From positions 1-36,152 of the forward strand of contig JAGAWN010000285.1 of assembly GCA_017941355.1 (NCBI GenBank): a stretch of 36,152 bases of DNA, in the 5' to 3' direction. The notes under the pieces were generated by a model. It was not told the DNA's origin. It was given only the letters and a program-made list of their open reading frames with translations, and searched no databases. The position numbers and the translations under genes are program-made. This stretch comes from Ruminiclostridium sp. (lineage in GTDB: Bacteria; Bacillota; Clostridia; Oscillospirales; Ruminococcaceae). Shown here one piece after another: positions 13,746 to 23,177 of this stretch (its first letter is position 1; each line of letters begins with the position of its first letter).

Positions 13746-13816
13746 AACCGGTCTTCCTTTCTTTTGCCGTGTTTTGGTTTTAACTGTCTTCTTCGCGCAG
13801 GGCGAATATGTGTTTT

Positions 13817-13922
13817 AGAAACCACTGATTAAATCGACATTACACATCAGAAATCTCAATGTTGATATTATATATCTTTAACGGTGTTGTTTTTTGTATA
13901 AGCGATTTAATCAGCGGTTCCT
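13817..13922. repeat. MITE-like element with 17-bp terminal inverted repeats
   Basis: AACCACTGATTAAATCG (13820-13836) and CGATTTAATCAGCGGTT (13903-13919) are complementary at 16 of 17 positions; three outer bases on each side add two more pairs. The 66-bp interior is AT-rich. The whole 100-106 bp fills the gap between the AI-2E-family gene and the lipoprotein gene, ending at the former's stop codon. No clear target duplication is seen. Confidence 0.55.
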
Positions 13923-15272
13923 TTATTGCTTGCCGTCCTTGATCTCTTCTTTTATCTCGGCAACCTTATGAACTACGTCTGATAAGTGTTTTTTCTTCGG
14001 ACGGAGGGAATCGAGAAGCTCGTCGTCGGCTTTGCGCTCCGTGTCTGTATAAACATAATCGGGAGTGTACTTGTCGGTATTCCGCCGTTCGTAAATGAGT
14101 GTATCTTCGGGAAGCGACTTCCTGCGAAGCTTATTCTCAACAAATTCCTTGAACAGCATATAGAGTATAGCGAATACCGGCACCGCGAGCAGCATACCGA
14201 CGAATCCGAACAATCCGCCGCCGATGATGATGCCGATAAGCACCCATACCGAGGGAACGCCTATCCTGTCGCCCTGAATGAGAGGAACCATGATGTTGCC
14301 GTCGAACTGCTGCATAGCAACCATGAAAATTGCCATCCAAAGGGCTTTGAGCGGATCCGCGAGCAGTGTTATGAAGCATACCGGGATACCGCCGAGGAAA
14401 GGTCCGAAAAACGGTATAACATTGGTGCAGGCGATTATGACTGCCATGAGTATGGGATAGGGAGTGCCGATTATCGTTGCGCCGATGAATGTCATACAGC
14501 CGACAAAGAACGCATCTATGATAATGCCTATGATGTAGTGGCTGAAAATGTCGTTTATACGCTTGGAGACGGAGAGAAGAGTCTGCACATGGTCATTGCG
14601 CAGCAGCGCGAACAGCAGCTTCTTCGCCTGCGCTTTCAGCATTTCCTTTGAGGAAATGAGGTAAACCGCGATAATAAAGCCGATGATGAAGTCCTTGAAG
14701 CCGAGGGCGAAGCTTATAACACCGCCGCCTATCTTCGAGCCGAACGCGAACACCTGCGAGGAGATGTCTGACCAGCTTGTCGAGAGGAACGTTTCTATCT
14801 GGCTTATGGGGTTTTCGATGATATCTATTATCTGCGGGAAATCCGCGAAAGCGGCGGAAGCCCAGTTCAGAAAGTTATCGGCATAGCTGTTGAAGTTGGT
14901 CACAAGTCCGGAAAGGCTCTGAATGAACTGCGGGACGATCAGAAGAACGAGTCCGGTGATGAGGGCGAGCGCCAGAATGACCACGATGAAGATCGAGAGA
15001 TTCCGTATAGCCCGGAGGGCTTTCGGGGAATCCTTTTTATTCTGCTCCCACTTTCCGAACACCTTATGCCGGAAGAACTCAACTGCCGGATTCATCAGGT
15101 ATGCGATGACGATGCCCCATAGAATAGGGGCTGCCGACTCCCACACCATATCCAGCATTTCGCGCAGATTCGGGATAGCCTGTGCGCTCATAAGCAGGAA
15201 GCCGCTCACGACTATCACGATGACAGCGAGAACAGCTATCTGTTTGTATTTTCTGTTTATCTTTAATTTCAT
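13923..15272 (-). CDS. AI-2E family (UPF0118) membrane protein
   Basis: 449 residues with about eight membrane helices: two near the N-terminus (13-33 and 42-63), one near 92-112, and a cluster from about 180 to 380 that includes the family's conserved glycine/proline-rich part (PILMAVIIACTNVIPFFGPF, then GIPVCF). The C-terminal ~75 residues are charged and cytoplasmic. Members include TqsA, linked to autoinducer-2 export, and other proteins acting as Na+/H+ antiporters; function cannot be assigned from sequence. The ATG at 15272 has only a poor Shine-Dalgarno site. The gene is monocistronic as far as can be seen, with the MITE-like repeat directly after its stop. Confidence 0.9.
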   Translation of the reverse strand: MKLKINRKYKQIAVLAVIVIVVSGFLLMSAQAIPNLREMLDMVWESAAPILWGIVIAYLMNPAVEFFRHKVFGKWEQNKKDSPKALRAIRNLSIFIVVILALALITGLVLLIVPQFIQSLSGLVTNFNSYADNFLNWASAAFADFPQIIDIIENPISQIETFLSTSWSDISSQVFAFGSKIGGGVISFALGFKDFIIGFIIAVYLISSKEMLKAQAKKLLFALLRNDHVQTLLSVSKRINDIFSHYIIGIIIDAFFVGCMTFIGATIIGTPYPILMAVIIACTNVIPFFGPFLGGIPVCFITLLADPLKALWMAIFMVAMQQFDGNIMVPLIQGDRIGVPSVWVLIGIIIGGGLFGFVGMLLAVPVFAILYMLFKEFVENKLRRKSLPEDTLIYERRNTDKYTPDYVYTDTERKADDELLDSLRPKKKHLSDVVHKVAEIKEEIKDGKQ

Positions 15273-15406
15273 AGTGTTACACTCAAATTAATAATAGTGC
15301 TTTGCTGAAACGCAAAGCATCAACAGAGAACTGCTCTGAGTAAGAAGTGAATAACGGCTGCGAGGCAGATAATGTTCTCCTTTGCAGTACAGTCACATAC
15401 GGAGAA

Positions 15407-15422
15407 ACCGGCAGCCGCCGGT
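15407..15422 (-). terminator. Short hairpin after tRNA-Arg
   Basis: Read leftward, ACCGGC-GGCT-GCCGGT followed by TTTCTCC, starting at the last base of the tRNA. The T-run is short; a second hairpin, TGCTTTGC/GCAAAGCA, lies at 15298-15319. Confidence 0.5.
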
Positions 15423-15496
15423 GGCACCCCCTACCGGAATCGAACCGATAACTAACCCTTAGGAGGGGTTTGTTATATCCATTTAACTAAGGAGGC
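15422..15496 (-). tRNA. tRNA-Arg(CCU)
   Basis: 75 nt including encoded CCA. Acceptor GCCTCCT pairs with AGGGGGT (two G-U pairs); D stem GTTA/TAAC; anticodon stem AACCC/GGGTT with loop CTCCTAA, so the anticodon is CCU (reads AGG); T arm ATCGG-TTCGATT-CCGGT; discriminator G. Confidence 0.93.
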
Positions 15497-15659
15497 ATAA
15501 AAATAACTTTATTTATTATACTACTTTTATTTCAAAAAAACAAGTCATAAAACAACTTTTTTATAAAATGGTGCAAAAAAGCGTATCGTGAACGGGATAT
15601 GCAATGCACAATGCACAATTCTGAAATTCGGGAAATTTACAAAAATTTGCGTTAAACTA

Positions 15660-15688
15660 TTGACAAATGCGGTTGAATGGTGTATAAT
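15660..15688 (+). promoter_or_regulatory. Promoter of the rimP-nusA-infB operon
   Basis: TTGACA (15660-15665), 17-bp spacer, TATAAT (15683-15688). Both hexamers are perfect. The transcript would start near 15695, just before the leader hairpin. Confidence 0.9.
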
Positions 15689-15698
15689 GTTGACAGTG

Positions 15699-15733
15699 TA
15701 AGACCGGGTTGACAGATCCGGTCTTAAATTTTT
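15699..15733 (+). terminator. Leader hairpin with U-tract before rimP (candidate attenuator)
   Basis: 9-bp perfect stem TAAGACCGG/CCGGTCTTA (15699-15726), 10-nt loop, then AATTTTT. It lies between the promoter and the start of rimP, so it would cut the transcript early unless read through. Confidence 0.75.
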
Positions 15734-15741
15734 GCAGGCAG

Positions 15742-16218
15742 GTGATAAGTACGGCTGAGAAGGGTTCGAGAATAGAGGAGCTTGCAAGAGCCGCGGTGAT
15801 GCCTGTTATAGAGCAGTACGGGCTTGCGCTGTGGGACGTGTGCTTCGAGAAAGAGGGCGCAATGTGGTATCTGCGCGTGCTTGTTGACAAGGACGGCGGA
15901 CTGGACAGCGATGAGTGCGAGGAGATCTCAAAGCCTATCAACGAAATAATCGACAGGCAGGATTTTATAAAGAATGTGGATATCCTTGAGGTGGGATCGC
16001 CCGGACTCACAAAAAAACTGCGTCACCCGGAGCATTTCAGAGCGTGCATAGGTGAGAAGATCCGCGTCACAAGACGTGACGGCAAGGGCAAGGAGTTCAG
16101 CGTTTACGGAACGCTTGCCGGATATGACGGGACGAACGGAACATTTGATATCGACTGCGGCGATAAGACCGAAACTTATGCTGTCAGCGATTGCGTAAAG
16201 ATAAATTCGGATTTATGA
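15742..16218 (+). CDS. rimP: Ribosome maturation factor RimP
   Basis: About 158 residues. RimP binds the 30S subunit during assembly. The family pattern is clear: LALWDVCFEKEGAMWYLRVL, DKDGGLDSDECEEISKPINE, VDILEVGSPGLTKKLRHPEHF, then an Sm-like C-terminal barrel ending in DCVKINSDL. The start is uncertain. GTG at 15742 has no spaced Shine-Dalgarno site, while AGGTGAT (15740-15746) is well placed for an in-frame ACG at 15751; starting further upstream would run through the leader hairpin. First gene of the nine-gene operon; nusA follows after 29 bases. Confidence 0.93.
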   Translation: MISTAEKGSRIEELARAAVMPVIEQYGLALWDVCFEKEGAMWYLRVLVDKDGGLDSDECEEISKPINEIIDRQDFIKNVDILEVGSPGLTKKLRHPEHFRACIGEKIRVTRRDGKGKEFSVYGTLAGYDGTNGTFDIDCGDKTETYAVSDCVKINSDL

Positions 16219-16247
16219 TATATTTTTTTCAGGAGGAATAACGGAAA

Positions 16248-17315
16248 ATGGCTAAATCCAATTCAACGGAATTAATGGAGGCTCTTGTCCTGCTTGCAAA
16301 GGAAAAAGGCATGACTCCCGAGACTCTGATCGAAAAGATACAGACGGGTATAACTAATGCTATAAAGAGAGACTATCCGAGAAACGAAAATATACATTAT
16401 GATATAGATATTGCGAAGAATAAGTTTGATGTCTCAATACTCAAAACCGTTGTTGAGGAGGTCGAAGATCCGGCTAACGAGATCACCCTTGAGGAAGCAC
16501 GCACGATAAGCAAGCGCCTGAATCTCGGTGATATGTGTCCGATAAAGCTCGATACGAAGCACTTCGGAAGAATTGCCGCGCAGACCGCAAAACAGGTCAT
16601 AAAGCAGGGTATCAAGGAAGTCGAGCGTGAACAGCTCGTCGAGCAGTGGGGAGGTCTTCAGAATGAGGCTGTTTCCGCTGAGGTGAAGAAGGTGGAGACG
16701 GATTCGCTCAACGCGCTCGTAAGCGTGAACGGGACAGAGATCATGCTTTTCAGAAGCGATCAGATCCCCGGCGAGAAGCTTAAAGAGGGCGATGTGATAA
16801 AGGTGTTCGTTTCCGGCGTTTCCTCTGCCGACAGGAGACCGACGCTGAGGGTTTCCAGAACCAACCGTGATCTCATAAGGAGACTGTTTGAACTGGAAGT
16901 TCCGGAAATAGGCGATGGAACGGTGGAAATAAAGGCGGTCAGCCGTGAGGCGGGTTCCCGCAGCAAGATCGCCGTTATCAGCAACAACGAGAATGTAGAT
17001 GCTCTGGGTGCCTGCATAGGACCGCAGAAGAGCCGTATCACAAAGATATGTGAGGAACTGTGCGGCGAGAAGATAGACGTTGTGATGTACAGCGAGGATC
17101 CCAAAGAGTTCATCAAGCAGGCTCTGAAGCCCGCGAACGTGATAAATGTGGACATACCGGACGAGGAGGTAAGAGCCTGCTCGGTAACTGTCCCGGACAG
17201 CCAGCTTTCGCTCGCTATAGGAAACAAGGGTCAGAACGCGAAGCTTGCGGCAAGACTCACAGGCTACAAAATAGACATCAAGCCGGAGAGCGGACGCTTT
17301 TTCGGTGACAACTGA
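16248..17315 (+). CDS. nusA: Transcription termination/antitermination factor NusA
   Basis: 355 residues; AGGAGG lies 11 bases before the ATG. Order of domains: N-terminal polymerase-binding domain (about 1-125), S1 domain (about 130-200), then two KH domains (about 205-345) ending in LSLAIGNKGQNAKLAARLTG. The acidic C-terminal repeats of proteobacterial NusA are absent, as usual in Firmicutes. NusA binds RNA polymerase and RNA, stimulates pausing and hairpin termination, and may act on its own leader here. Standard position between rimP and ylxR. Confidence 0.97.
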   Translation: MAKSNSTELMEALVLLAKEKGMTPETLIEKIQTGITNAIKRDYPRNENIHYDIDIAKNKFDVSILKTVVEEVEDPANEITLEEARTISKRLNLGDMCPIKLDTKHFGRIAAQTAKQVIKQGIKEVEREQLVEQWGGLQNEAVSAEVKKVETDSLNALVSVNGTEIMLFRSDQIPGEKLKEGDVIKVFVSGVSSADRRPTLRVSRTNRDLIRRLFELEVPEIGDGTVEIKAVSREAGSRSKIAVISNNENVDALGACIGPQKSRITKICEELCGEKIDVVMYSEDPKEFIKQALKPANVINVDIPDEEVRACSVTVPDSQLSLAIGNKGQNAKLAARLTGYKIDIKPESGRFFGDN

Positions 17316-17344
17316 GCCGGGGACGCCGCGGAACGGAGAAACCT

Positions 17345-17608
17345 ATGGGAAAGAACATACCGCTGAGGAAATGCCTCGGGTGTGACGAAATGCTCGGAAA
17401 AAAAGGCTTGCTCCGGGTGGTGAAAACCAAGGACGGGGAAGTCTCGATAGACCTCACCGGCAAAAAGTCCGGCAGGGGAGCATATATTTGCAATGACAGG
17501 GAGTGCTTTGAGAAAGCACGGAAAAAGCGCAGCCTCGAGCGCGCGCTCAAATGCGCGATACCGCCGGAGCTGTACGACAGTCTCATGGAGCAGATAACGA
17601 ATGAATAG
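17345..17608 (+). CDS. ylxR: YlxR/RnpM RNA-binding protein (DUF448)
   Basis: 87 residues; GGAGA just upstream of the ATG. The DUF448 motif RKCLGCDEM opens the protein, followed by LLRVVKTKDG, and GRGAYICNDRECFEKARKK later. In Bacillus this protein, renamed RnpM, binds RNase P RNA and modulates it. Its last 8 bases overlap ylxQ, so the two are coupled, the usual arrangement between nusA and infB. Confidence 0.95.
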   Translation: MGKNIPLRKCLGCDEMLGKKGLLRVVKTKDGEVSIDLTGKKSGRGAYICNDRECFEKARKKRSLERALKCAIPPELYDSLMEQITNE

Positions 17609-17903
17609 CAGACTTTCAACGATAGGACTGTGCAGAAGAGCGGGAAAGCTGGTGATCGGCTTTGACGCGGTGATCGGAGAGGTAAAGTCTCCGAAAGGTA
17701 TGACCGGCGGAGTTCTGCTTGCGTCGGATCTGTCGGAAAAGACAAAAAAAGAAGTACGGTACGAATGTGAAAAAACAGGCGCTGCGGTTACGGAAATACC
17801 GGAAACGCTTGATGAGATCAAAGAGGTAACAGGCAAGAGAGCGGGCGTTATCGCGGTGCTCGACGACGGACTTTACGGTTCGCTGATAAAGGAACGGCAG
17901 TAA
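17601..17903 (+). CDS. ylxQ: L7Ae/L30e-family RNA-binding protein YlxQ
   Basis: 100 residues starting inside the end of ylxR. The L7Ae fold is shown by [17 protein letters not shown] near the N-terminus, [17 protein letters not shown] in the middle, and a C-terminal [13 protein letters not shown]. Such proteins bind kink-turn RNA; YlxQ is non-essential in Bacillus and its target is not settled. Gene order ylxR-ylxQ-infB is the standard one in Firmicutes. Confidence 0.94.
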   Translation: MNSRLSTIGLCRRAGKLVIGFDAVIGEVKSPKGMTGGVLLASDLSEKTKKEVRYECEKTGAAVTEIPETLDEIKEVTGKRAGVIAVLDDGLYGSLIKERQ

Positions 17904-17956
17904 GGGCGCAAAGCGCGCGGCTGCTAAACTATCAATCAATAACCGGGGGAAAACGA

Positions 17957-20725
17957 ATGGCAACAAAAGAGCAGAAATGCAAAATAAAGGACGCGGCAAA
18001 GGATCTCGATCTTACGCCTAACGATATCATAGCTATTGTAAAGGAGCATACGGGGGCAGAGAAGAAACCCTCGGCTTCGATTACCACATCCGAGATGAAT
18101 ATCGTGCTTGAACATATCTCGCAGCAAAATCAGGTGGCGAGCTTTGATGAGTATTTTGCGACTGCGAGCCAGAAGAAAAAGACCGAGGAAAAGGCGGCTC
18201 CCGCAAAGGAGAAACCTGCCGTATCCTCCGATAAGGACGGCGGCAGGCAGACTGCTCCGGAAAAGTCTTCCGCAAAGGATAAGAACGCAAAGAGCGCAGA
18301 TACTAAGTCCGGCGGCGTAAAGGAAAGTCCTGCCGCGGATAAGGCTTCCGGACAGAAACCGGTTGAGCATAAGTCTGCAGAACAGAAGCCGGCTGAGCAA
18401 AAGCCCGTTGAGCAAAAGCCCGCCGAGCAGAAGCCGGTTGAGCAGAAGCCGGTTGAGCAGAAGCCTGCCGAATCCAGAACAGGCGAGTCCGGAAAGAACG
18501 AGCCTAAGTCTGCCGGGAAGCAGCCGGAGAAGCAGGAAGCCAAAGCTCCCGCAAAGGACGTGCGGAAACAGGAATCCGCAAAACCGGAAACAAAGCAGCA
18601 GCCCAAGCCCGAAAAGCGCAAGGAGAACAAGGTGGTTCCGCGTCCCATGGAGGCAAAGGTGGATCTCAGCACCGTAAAGACCAACGAGCCGCCTAAGGCT
18701 AAGGTCAAGGGTGAAGCCGTACAGCGCGGCGAGGTGGTCACCAAGCGTGTCGATACGAGAGGCAGCTATGTGGATCTCGACAAGTACAACGAGCGCTATG
18801 AGACTATGGCTACCCAGAAGGGCGGCAGCGGCGGACGCAGAGATGAAGGCTTCTCGAAGAAGCAGAAGATAAATCAGAAATCCCAGCAGAACAAGAACGC
18901 GAGGTTCGGCGGCAAGAACCGCGAGACAGAGGCGCAGAAGCTAAAGCGCCTTGAACTCGAACGCGCGAGAAAGCAGCAGCTTAAAGTGCAGATCCCCGAC
19001 GAGATCGTAGTCTCCGAGCTTGCGCAGCGCCTTAAAGTAACTGCTACCGAGGTCATCAAGCGTCTTATGATGCTCGGCGAGATGTGTACAATAAACCAGG
19101 TGATCGACTTCGATACCGCGGCTCTCGTTGCGGAGGAACTCGGCGCGAAGGTCGAGAAGGAAGTCGTTGTTACAATAGAAGAACGTCTGTTCGAGGACGA
19201 AGAGGACAAGGCTGAGGACTTACAGCCCCGCCCGCCTGTTGTAGTTGTTATGGGACACGTCGATCACGGCAAGACCTCGCTGCTTGACAGGATACGCCAC
19301 GCTTCCGTTGCAAGCGGAGAGGCAGGCGGTATTACCCAGCATATCGGCGCTTACCGCGTGAACGCGGGCGGCAAGGACATCACGTTCCTCGATACTCCCG
19401 GACATGAGGCGTTCACAGCGATGCGTGCTCGCGGCGCGAACATGACGGATATCGCTATCCTCGTTGTTGCCGCGGACGACGGCATCATGCCGCAGACGGT
19501 GGAGGCTATCAACCATGCCAAGGCGGCGGGCGTAAGCATCATCGTCGCAATAAACAAGATGGATAAAGAGGGTGCGAACCCCGAAAAGATAAAGCAGGCT
19601 CTCACAGAGCATGACCTCGTTATCGAGGAGTGGGGCGGCGATGTCATCTGCGTTCCCGTTTCGGCAAAGACCGGCGAGGGCATAGATACGCTGCTCGAAA
19701 TGGTGAACCTGACTGCGGAAGTGCTTGATCTGAAAGCAAATCCCGACAGACTCGCAAAGGGTGCTGTTGTGGAAGCGCGTCTGGACAAGGGCAAGGGTCC
19801 TGTTGCGACTCTGCTTGTACAGAACGGTACCTTGCACACCGGCGATGTCATCATCGCGGGTACGTCCGTGGGACACGTCCGCGTTATGCGCGACGACAGA
19901 GGCAAGGTGGTCAAGGAGGCTCTCCCGTCCACACCTGTTGAGATCATGGGTCTTTCGGAAGTCCCCAGCGCCGGCGACAGCTTCGCGGTTGTAGAGGACG
20001 AGAAGCTTGCCCGTGAGCTTGTCGAGAAGCGCAAGTTCGACGCTAAGGAGGAGCAGTTCAAGCTCTATAAGAAGGTAACGCTCGACAACCTGTTCTCACA
20101 GATAGAAGAGGGCGAGATGAAAACTCTGCCGATCATCGTCAAGGCGGACGTTCAGGGCTCGGTGGAGGCTGTGAAGCAGTCGCTTGAGAAGCTTTCAAAC
20201 AACGAAGTGCGCGTTCAGGTGATTCACGGTGCGGTCGGTGCCGTAAGCGAGAGCGATGTTATGCTCGCGAACGCTTCCAACGCTATAATCGTAGGCTTCA
20301 ATGTGCGCCCGCACCCGGACGCTGCCGAAAGCGCGAAACGTGACGGCGTTGATATCCGTCTGTACCGCATAATCTACGACGCTATCGAGGAAGTCGAAGC
20401 TTCCATAAAGGGAATGCTTGCTCCGAAGTACAGAGATATCGACTGCGCAAGAGTCGAAGTGCGTCAGGTATATAAGATCACCGGCGTAGGCGTTGTTGCA
20501 GGCTGCTATGTGCTTTCCGGCAAGGTGGAGAGAAAGTGCAATATCCGCGTTGTCCGTGACGGAATAGTTGTCGCGGAGGACAAGATAGCAGGTCTGCGCC
20601 GCTTCAAGGACGATGTAAAGGAAGTTGCGGAGGGCTACGAGTGCGGTATAAGTCTCGAAAAGTTCAGCGATATCAAGGAAGGCGACATCTTTGAAGCCTA
20701 CATCGTCGAGGAATACAGAGACTGA
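17957..20725 (+). CDS. infB: Translation initiation factor IF-2
   Basis: 922 residues. Residues 1-60 form the IF2-N helical domain. Residues ~70-300 are a low-complexity Lys/Glu/Ala/Pro linker with a short tandem repeat ([10 protein letters not shown], about eight copies between 134 and 171). A second IF2-N-like segment lies around 345-400 ([20 protein letters not shown]). The GTPase domain starts near 427: GHVDHGKT (433-440), DTPGHEA and NKMD boxes. Domains II-IV follow and end in [10 protein letters not shown]-2 delivers initiator tRNA to the ribosome in a GTP-dependent step. The linker repeat is probably variable between strains. Confidence 0.98.
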   Translation: MATKEQKCKIKDAAKDLDLTPNDIIAIVKEHTGAEKKPSASITTSEMNIVLEHISQQNQVASFDEYFATASQKKKTEEKAAPAKEKPAVSSDKDGGRQTAPEKSSAKDKNAKSADTKSGGVKESPAADKASGQKPVEHKSAEQKPAEQKPVEQKPAEQKPVEQKPVEQKPAESRTGESGKNEPKSAGKQPEKQEAKAPAKDVRKQESAKPETKQQPKPEKRKENKVVPRPMEAKVDLSTVKTNEPPKAKVKGEAVQRGEVVTKRVDTRGSYVDLDKYNERYETMATQKGGSGGRRDEGFSKKQKINQKSQQNKNARFGGKNRETEAQKLKRLELERARKQQLKVQIPDEIVVSELAQRLKVTATEVIKRLMMLGEMCTINQVIDFDTAALVAEELGAKVEKEVVVTIEERLFEDEEDKAEDLQPRPPVVVVMGHVDHGKTSLLDRIRHASVASGEAGGITQHIGAYRVNAGGKDITFLDTPGHEAFTAMRARGANMTDIAILVVAADDGIMPQTVEAINHAKAAGVSIIVAINKMDKEGANPEKIKQALTEHDLVIEEWGGDVICVPVSAKTGEGIDTLLEMVNLTAEVLDLKANPDRLAKGAVVEARLDKGKGPVATLLVQNGTLHTGDVIIAGTSVGHVRVMRDDRGKVVKEALPSTPVEIMGLSEVPSAGDSFAVVEDEKLARELVEKRKFDAKEEQFKLYKKVTLDNLFSQIEEGEMKTLPIIVKADVQGSVEAVKQSLEKLSNNEVRVQVIHGAVGAVSESDVMLANASNAIIVGFNVRPHPDAAESAKRDGVDIRLYRIIYDAIEEVEASIKGMLAPKYRDIDCARVEVRQVYKITGVGVVAGCYVLSGKVERKCNIRVVRDGIVVAEDKIAGLRRFKDDVKEVAEGYECGISLEKFSDIKEGDIFEAYIVEEYRD

Positions 20726-20775
20726 TCGTTCAACCGATTATTGAGGAGCGCGCTGTGCGCGTTGTCCGAAAAGCG

Positions 20776-20800
20776 GCGATCCCTGTCCGGCAGGGATCGC
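20776..20800. other. Perfect hairpin between infB and rbfA
   Basis: GCGATCCCTG-TCCGG-CAGGGATCGC, 10-bp perfect stem, followed by GCTTATATAAAGGAAAT without a T-run. A smaller CGCGC-TGT-GCGCG hairpin lies near 20750. Perhaps an mRNA processing or stability element rather than a terminator. Confidence 0.6.
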
Positions 20801-20819
20801 GCTTATATAAAGGAAATCT

Positions 20820-21200
20820 ATGGCTAATCATAATTTGGGCAGACTTACGGAGGACGTAAAACGCGAGATATCGGCTTCGCTGCCGGAGATCAAGGATCCG
20901 CGCGTCAGCGGAGAGATAGTTTCGGTGTCGCGCGTGGAGATAACCAGCGATCTTTCGTACTGCAAGGTATATGTGTCTGTTCTCGGAAATGAGGACAAGA
21001 CGGAGGGCGCCGTAAAGGCACTGGAAAAGTCCGCGGGATTTATCGTGCGCCGGATAAATGCGCGAATAAAGATGCGCAAGATGCCGAGGCTGATATTTGT
21101 CCCGGACAATTCTCAGGAATACTACGAAAGAATTACGGGCATCATCGACTCACTGCATGAACACGGCGAAGATCGTGACGGCAGCGGCGGCGACAGATGA
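20820..21200 (+). CDS. rbfA: Ribosome-binding factor A
   Basis: 126 residues; AAAGGA six bases upstream. RbfA binds the 30S subunit and helps 16S rRNA 5'-end maturation and cold adaptation. Family motifs: LGRLTEDVKREISASL at the N-terminus, IKDPRVSGEIVSVSRVEITS, then DLSYCKVYVSVLGNE and the KH-type end KMRKMPRLIFVPDNSQEY. The C-terminal ~15 residues are Asp/Gly-rich and probably disordered. Confidence 0.96.
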   Translation: MANHNLGRLTEDVKREISASLPEIKDPRVSGEIVSVSRVEITSDLSYCKVYVSVLGNEDKTEGAVKALEKSAGFIVRRINARIKMRKMPRLIFVPDNSQEYYERITGIIDSLHEHGEDRDGSGGDR

Positions 21201-21219
21201 CTCTGACAGAGGTAAGAAG

Positions 21220-22179
21220 ATGACATCTGAGAGGATTGGGTTCAGAGAGACTGCCGACTTCTTACGGCAGCATGACAACTATGTGATACTGTCCCACGCA
21301 AACCCTGACGGCGATACGCTCGGATGCGCGTTTGCGCTGTGCCGTACACTCCAGAAGCTCGGAAAGAAAGCAAAAAACATCTGCGCGGACGAGATTTCAC
21401 ACCGCTACGACTTTATGAAAGAAGCGGTGGAGGTGCAGGAATTTGATCCGGAAGTATATATCAGCGTTGATGTTGCCGACAGAAAGCTGCTGGGCGACTT
21501 TGACAAGCTGTACGGCGACAAGATAGAGCTTGCGATAGATCATCATGTTTCCCATGTGGGCTTTGCGAAGATGCTGCTCTTAGAACCTCACGCGGCAGCG
21601 GCGGCACAGACCGTATATAAGCTGATATTTGAACTCGGCGGGAGCGCGCTTCTGGACGAGAAGACAGCAGCCTGCCTCTATACCGGCATTTCAACCGATT
21701 CCGGGTGCTTCAAATACTCTTGCGCGACGCCTGAGACTCACCGTATCGCGGCGGAACTGCTGGAATACGGCTTCGATCACGCACATATTGACTATGTGTT
21801 CTTTGATCTCAAAACAAAGGCGCGGATCGCGCTGGAAGAGCAGATCTACCGAGATATCGAGTATTACTGCGGCGGCAAGTGCGCACTGGTGTCACTGACG
21901 AGAGAGCAGCTGGAGACTGTGGATTCGGAGGACAGCAACGGGCTTTCCGCTATCCCGCGCCAGATCGAGGGAGTGGAAGTCGGCGTTGTCATAAAACAGC
22001 GCAGAAACGGCAGCTGGAAAGCTTCTCTGCGCTCAAACTCGGAGGTTGACGTACAGAAGATATGTGCGGTATTCGGCGGCGGCGGTCATGTCAAGGCTGC
22101 GGGCTGCTCATTCTATAACACAAGTCTCGAATCCGCGAAGAAACAGCTTGTAGCGGAGATAGGAAAGGCACTTGAATGA
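21220..22179 (+). CDS. DHH-family oligoribonuclease/phosphatase NrnA-like
   Basis: 319 residues from the ATG at 21220 (AGAGG seven bases upstream); the reading frame is open further upstream but overlaps rbfA without Shine-Dalgarno support. DHH domain: SHANPDGDTLGCA, SVDVADRK, and the name-giving DHH in AIDHHVSH; then DSGCFKYS. The C-terminal DHHA1 domain ends with GGGGHVKAAG. NrnA degrades nano-RNA and dephosphorylates pAp; this position between rbfA and truB is conserved in Firmicutes. It ends in an ATGA overlap with truB. Confidence 0.93.
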   Translation: MTSERIGFRETADFLRQHDNYVILSHANPDGDTLGCAFALCRTLQKLGKKAKNICADEISHRYDFMKEAVEVQEFDPEVYISVDVADRKLLGDFDKLYGDKIELAIDHHVSHVGFAKMLLLEPHAAAAAQTVYKLIFELGGSALLDEKTAACLYTGISTDSGCFKYSCATPETHRIAAELLEYGFDHAHIDYVFFDLKTKARIALEEQIYRDIEYYCGGKCALVSLTREQLETVDSEDSNGLSAIPRQIEGVEVGVVIKQRRNGSWKASLRSNSEVDVQKICAVFGGGGHVKAAGCSFYNTSLESAKKQLVAEIGKALE

Positions 22180-23177
22180 ACGGAGTTATCTGCATTTACA
22201 AGGAAAAGGGCTACACATCGTTTGACGTTGTGGCAATAATGCGGCGCTTCTGCGGAACCAAGAAAATAGGTCACGGCGGAACCCTCGATCCCATGGCGGA
22301 GGGGGTTCTTCCCATTTTTGTGGGGACTGCGACGAAAGCTGTTGACTACTGCCCGGACAACACAAAGGAGTACCGGGCGGGAATACACTTCGGAATAACG
22401 ACCGATACACAGGATTTTACCGGCAAGGTGCTTGCCACAAGCGATGAGCACGTTTCCGCAAATGCGCAGTACGTGCTGAAGTCGAAGTTCACCGGGGAAC
22501 TTATGCAGACACCGCCGATGTACAGCGCTGTGCAGGTTGACGGGCAGCGGCTCTACGAACTTGCGCGCAAGGGGATAGAGGTTGACCGCGAACCGCGTGC
22601 GATCAGCGTTTTTTCTCTCGAATTTGAGGATTTCAGGGACAACAACGCTACCATGACTGTTTCCTGCTCAAAAGGAACCTATATCAGGACTCTGATACAT
22701 GATATGGGTGTGGAACTCGGCACCGGCGCGATAATGACAAGCCTTGTCCGCACCCGTTCCGGCAACTTCACACTGCGGGACTGCTACAAGCTTTCGGAGG
22801 TGCGGGAAGCAAGCGAGAAAGGCGGCAAGGACGCAGTGGAGAAGCTGCTGATGCCGCTTGACATTATCTTCAACGCTCTGCCTGCCGCGAGACTTACCGA
22901 GCAGCAGACCCGTATGTTCCTGAATGGGGTTGTGCTGGATATCGGGCGGGTGAATCTCGACCGCCCGGACGGACCGTTCAGAGTGCTGTCCGCAGGGGGC
23001 AGAGTAATAGGCATAGCGTCACGGGGCGAGAACTCGGATCTTGCGGTCATGCAGCGCTTTTTCGGCGCTCCCGAGAAGAAAGCGGAGGAAAGCGGCGAGG
23101 ACAGCGAGGAAACCGAAGAAAACAAGCCGGGCAGTCACCTTAAAGACGTTTCGGGGCTGAAAGGTGTGAAGCTGTGA
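22176..23177 (+). CDS. truB: tRNA pseudouridine-55 synthase TruB
   Basis: 333 residues. TruB converts U55 in the T loop of tRNAs. The catalytic aspartate lies in GHGGTLDPMAEGVLPIFVG (about residues 30-48). Other motifs: KEYRAGIHFGITTDTQD, QTPPMYSAVQVDGQRLYELAR, and SCSKGTYIRTLIHDMG. The C-terminal ~30 residues after the domain are acidic (KAEESGEDSEETEENKPG), probably disordered and specific to this lineage. Overlaps both neighbours by four bases. Confidence 0.96.
   Translation: MNGVICIYKEKGYTSFDVVAIMRRFCGTKKIGHGGTLDPMAEGVLPIFVGTATKAVDYCPDNTKEYRAGIHFGITTDTQDFTGKVLATSDEHVSANAQYVLKSKFTGELMQTPPMYSAVQVDGQRLYELARKGIEVDREPRAISVFSLEFEDFRDNNATMTVSCSKGTYIRTLIHDMGVELGTGAIMTSLVRTRSGNFTLRDCYKLSEVREASEKGGKDAVEKLLMPLDIIFNALPAARLTEQQTRMFLNGVVLDIGRVNLDRPDGPFRVLSAGGRVIGIASRGENSDLAVMQRFFGAPEKKAEESGEDSEETEENKPGSHLKDVSGLKGVKL

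Noticed and set aside
13986-14651. 221-codon open frame opposite the AI-2E-family gene
   Set aside because: Rich in His/Tyr/Glu as typical of antisense translation of membrane proteins; no start signal.
15601-15625. Short direct repeat AATGCACAATGCACAATT upstream of rimP
   Set aside because: Simple 8-bp duplication in AT-rich DNA upstream of the promoter; no further copies seen in the window.
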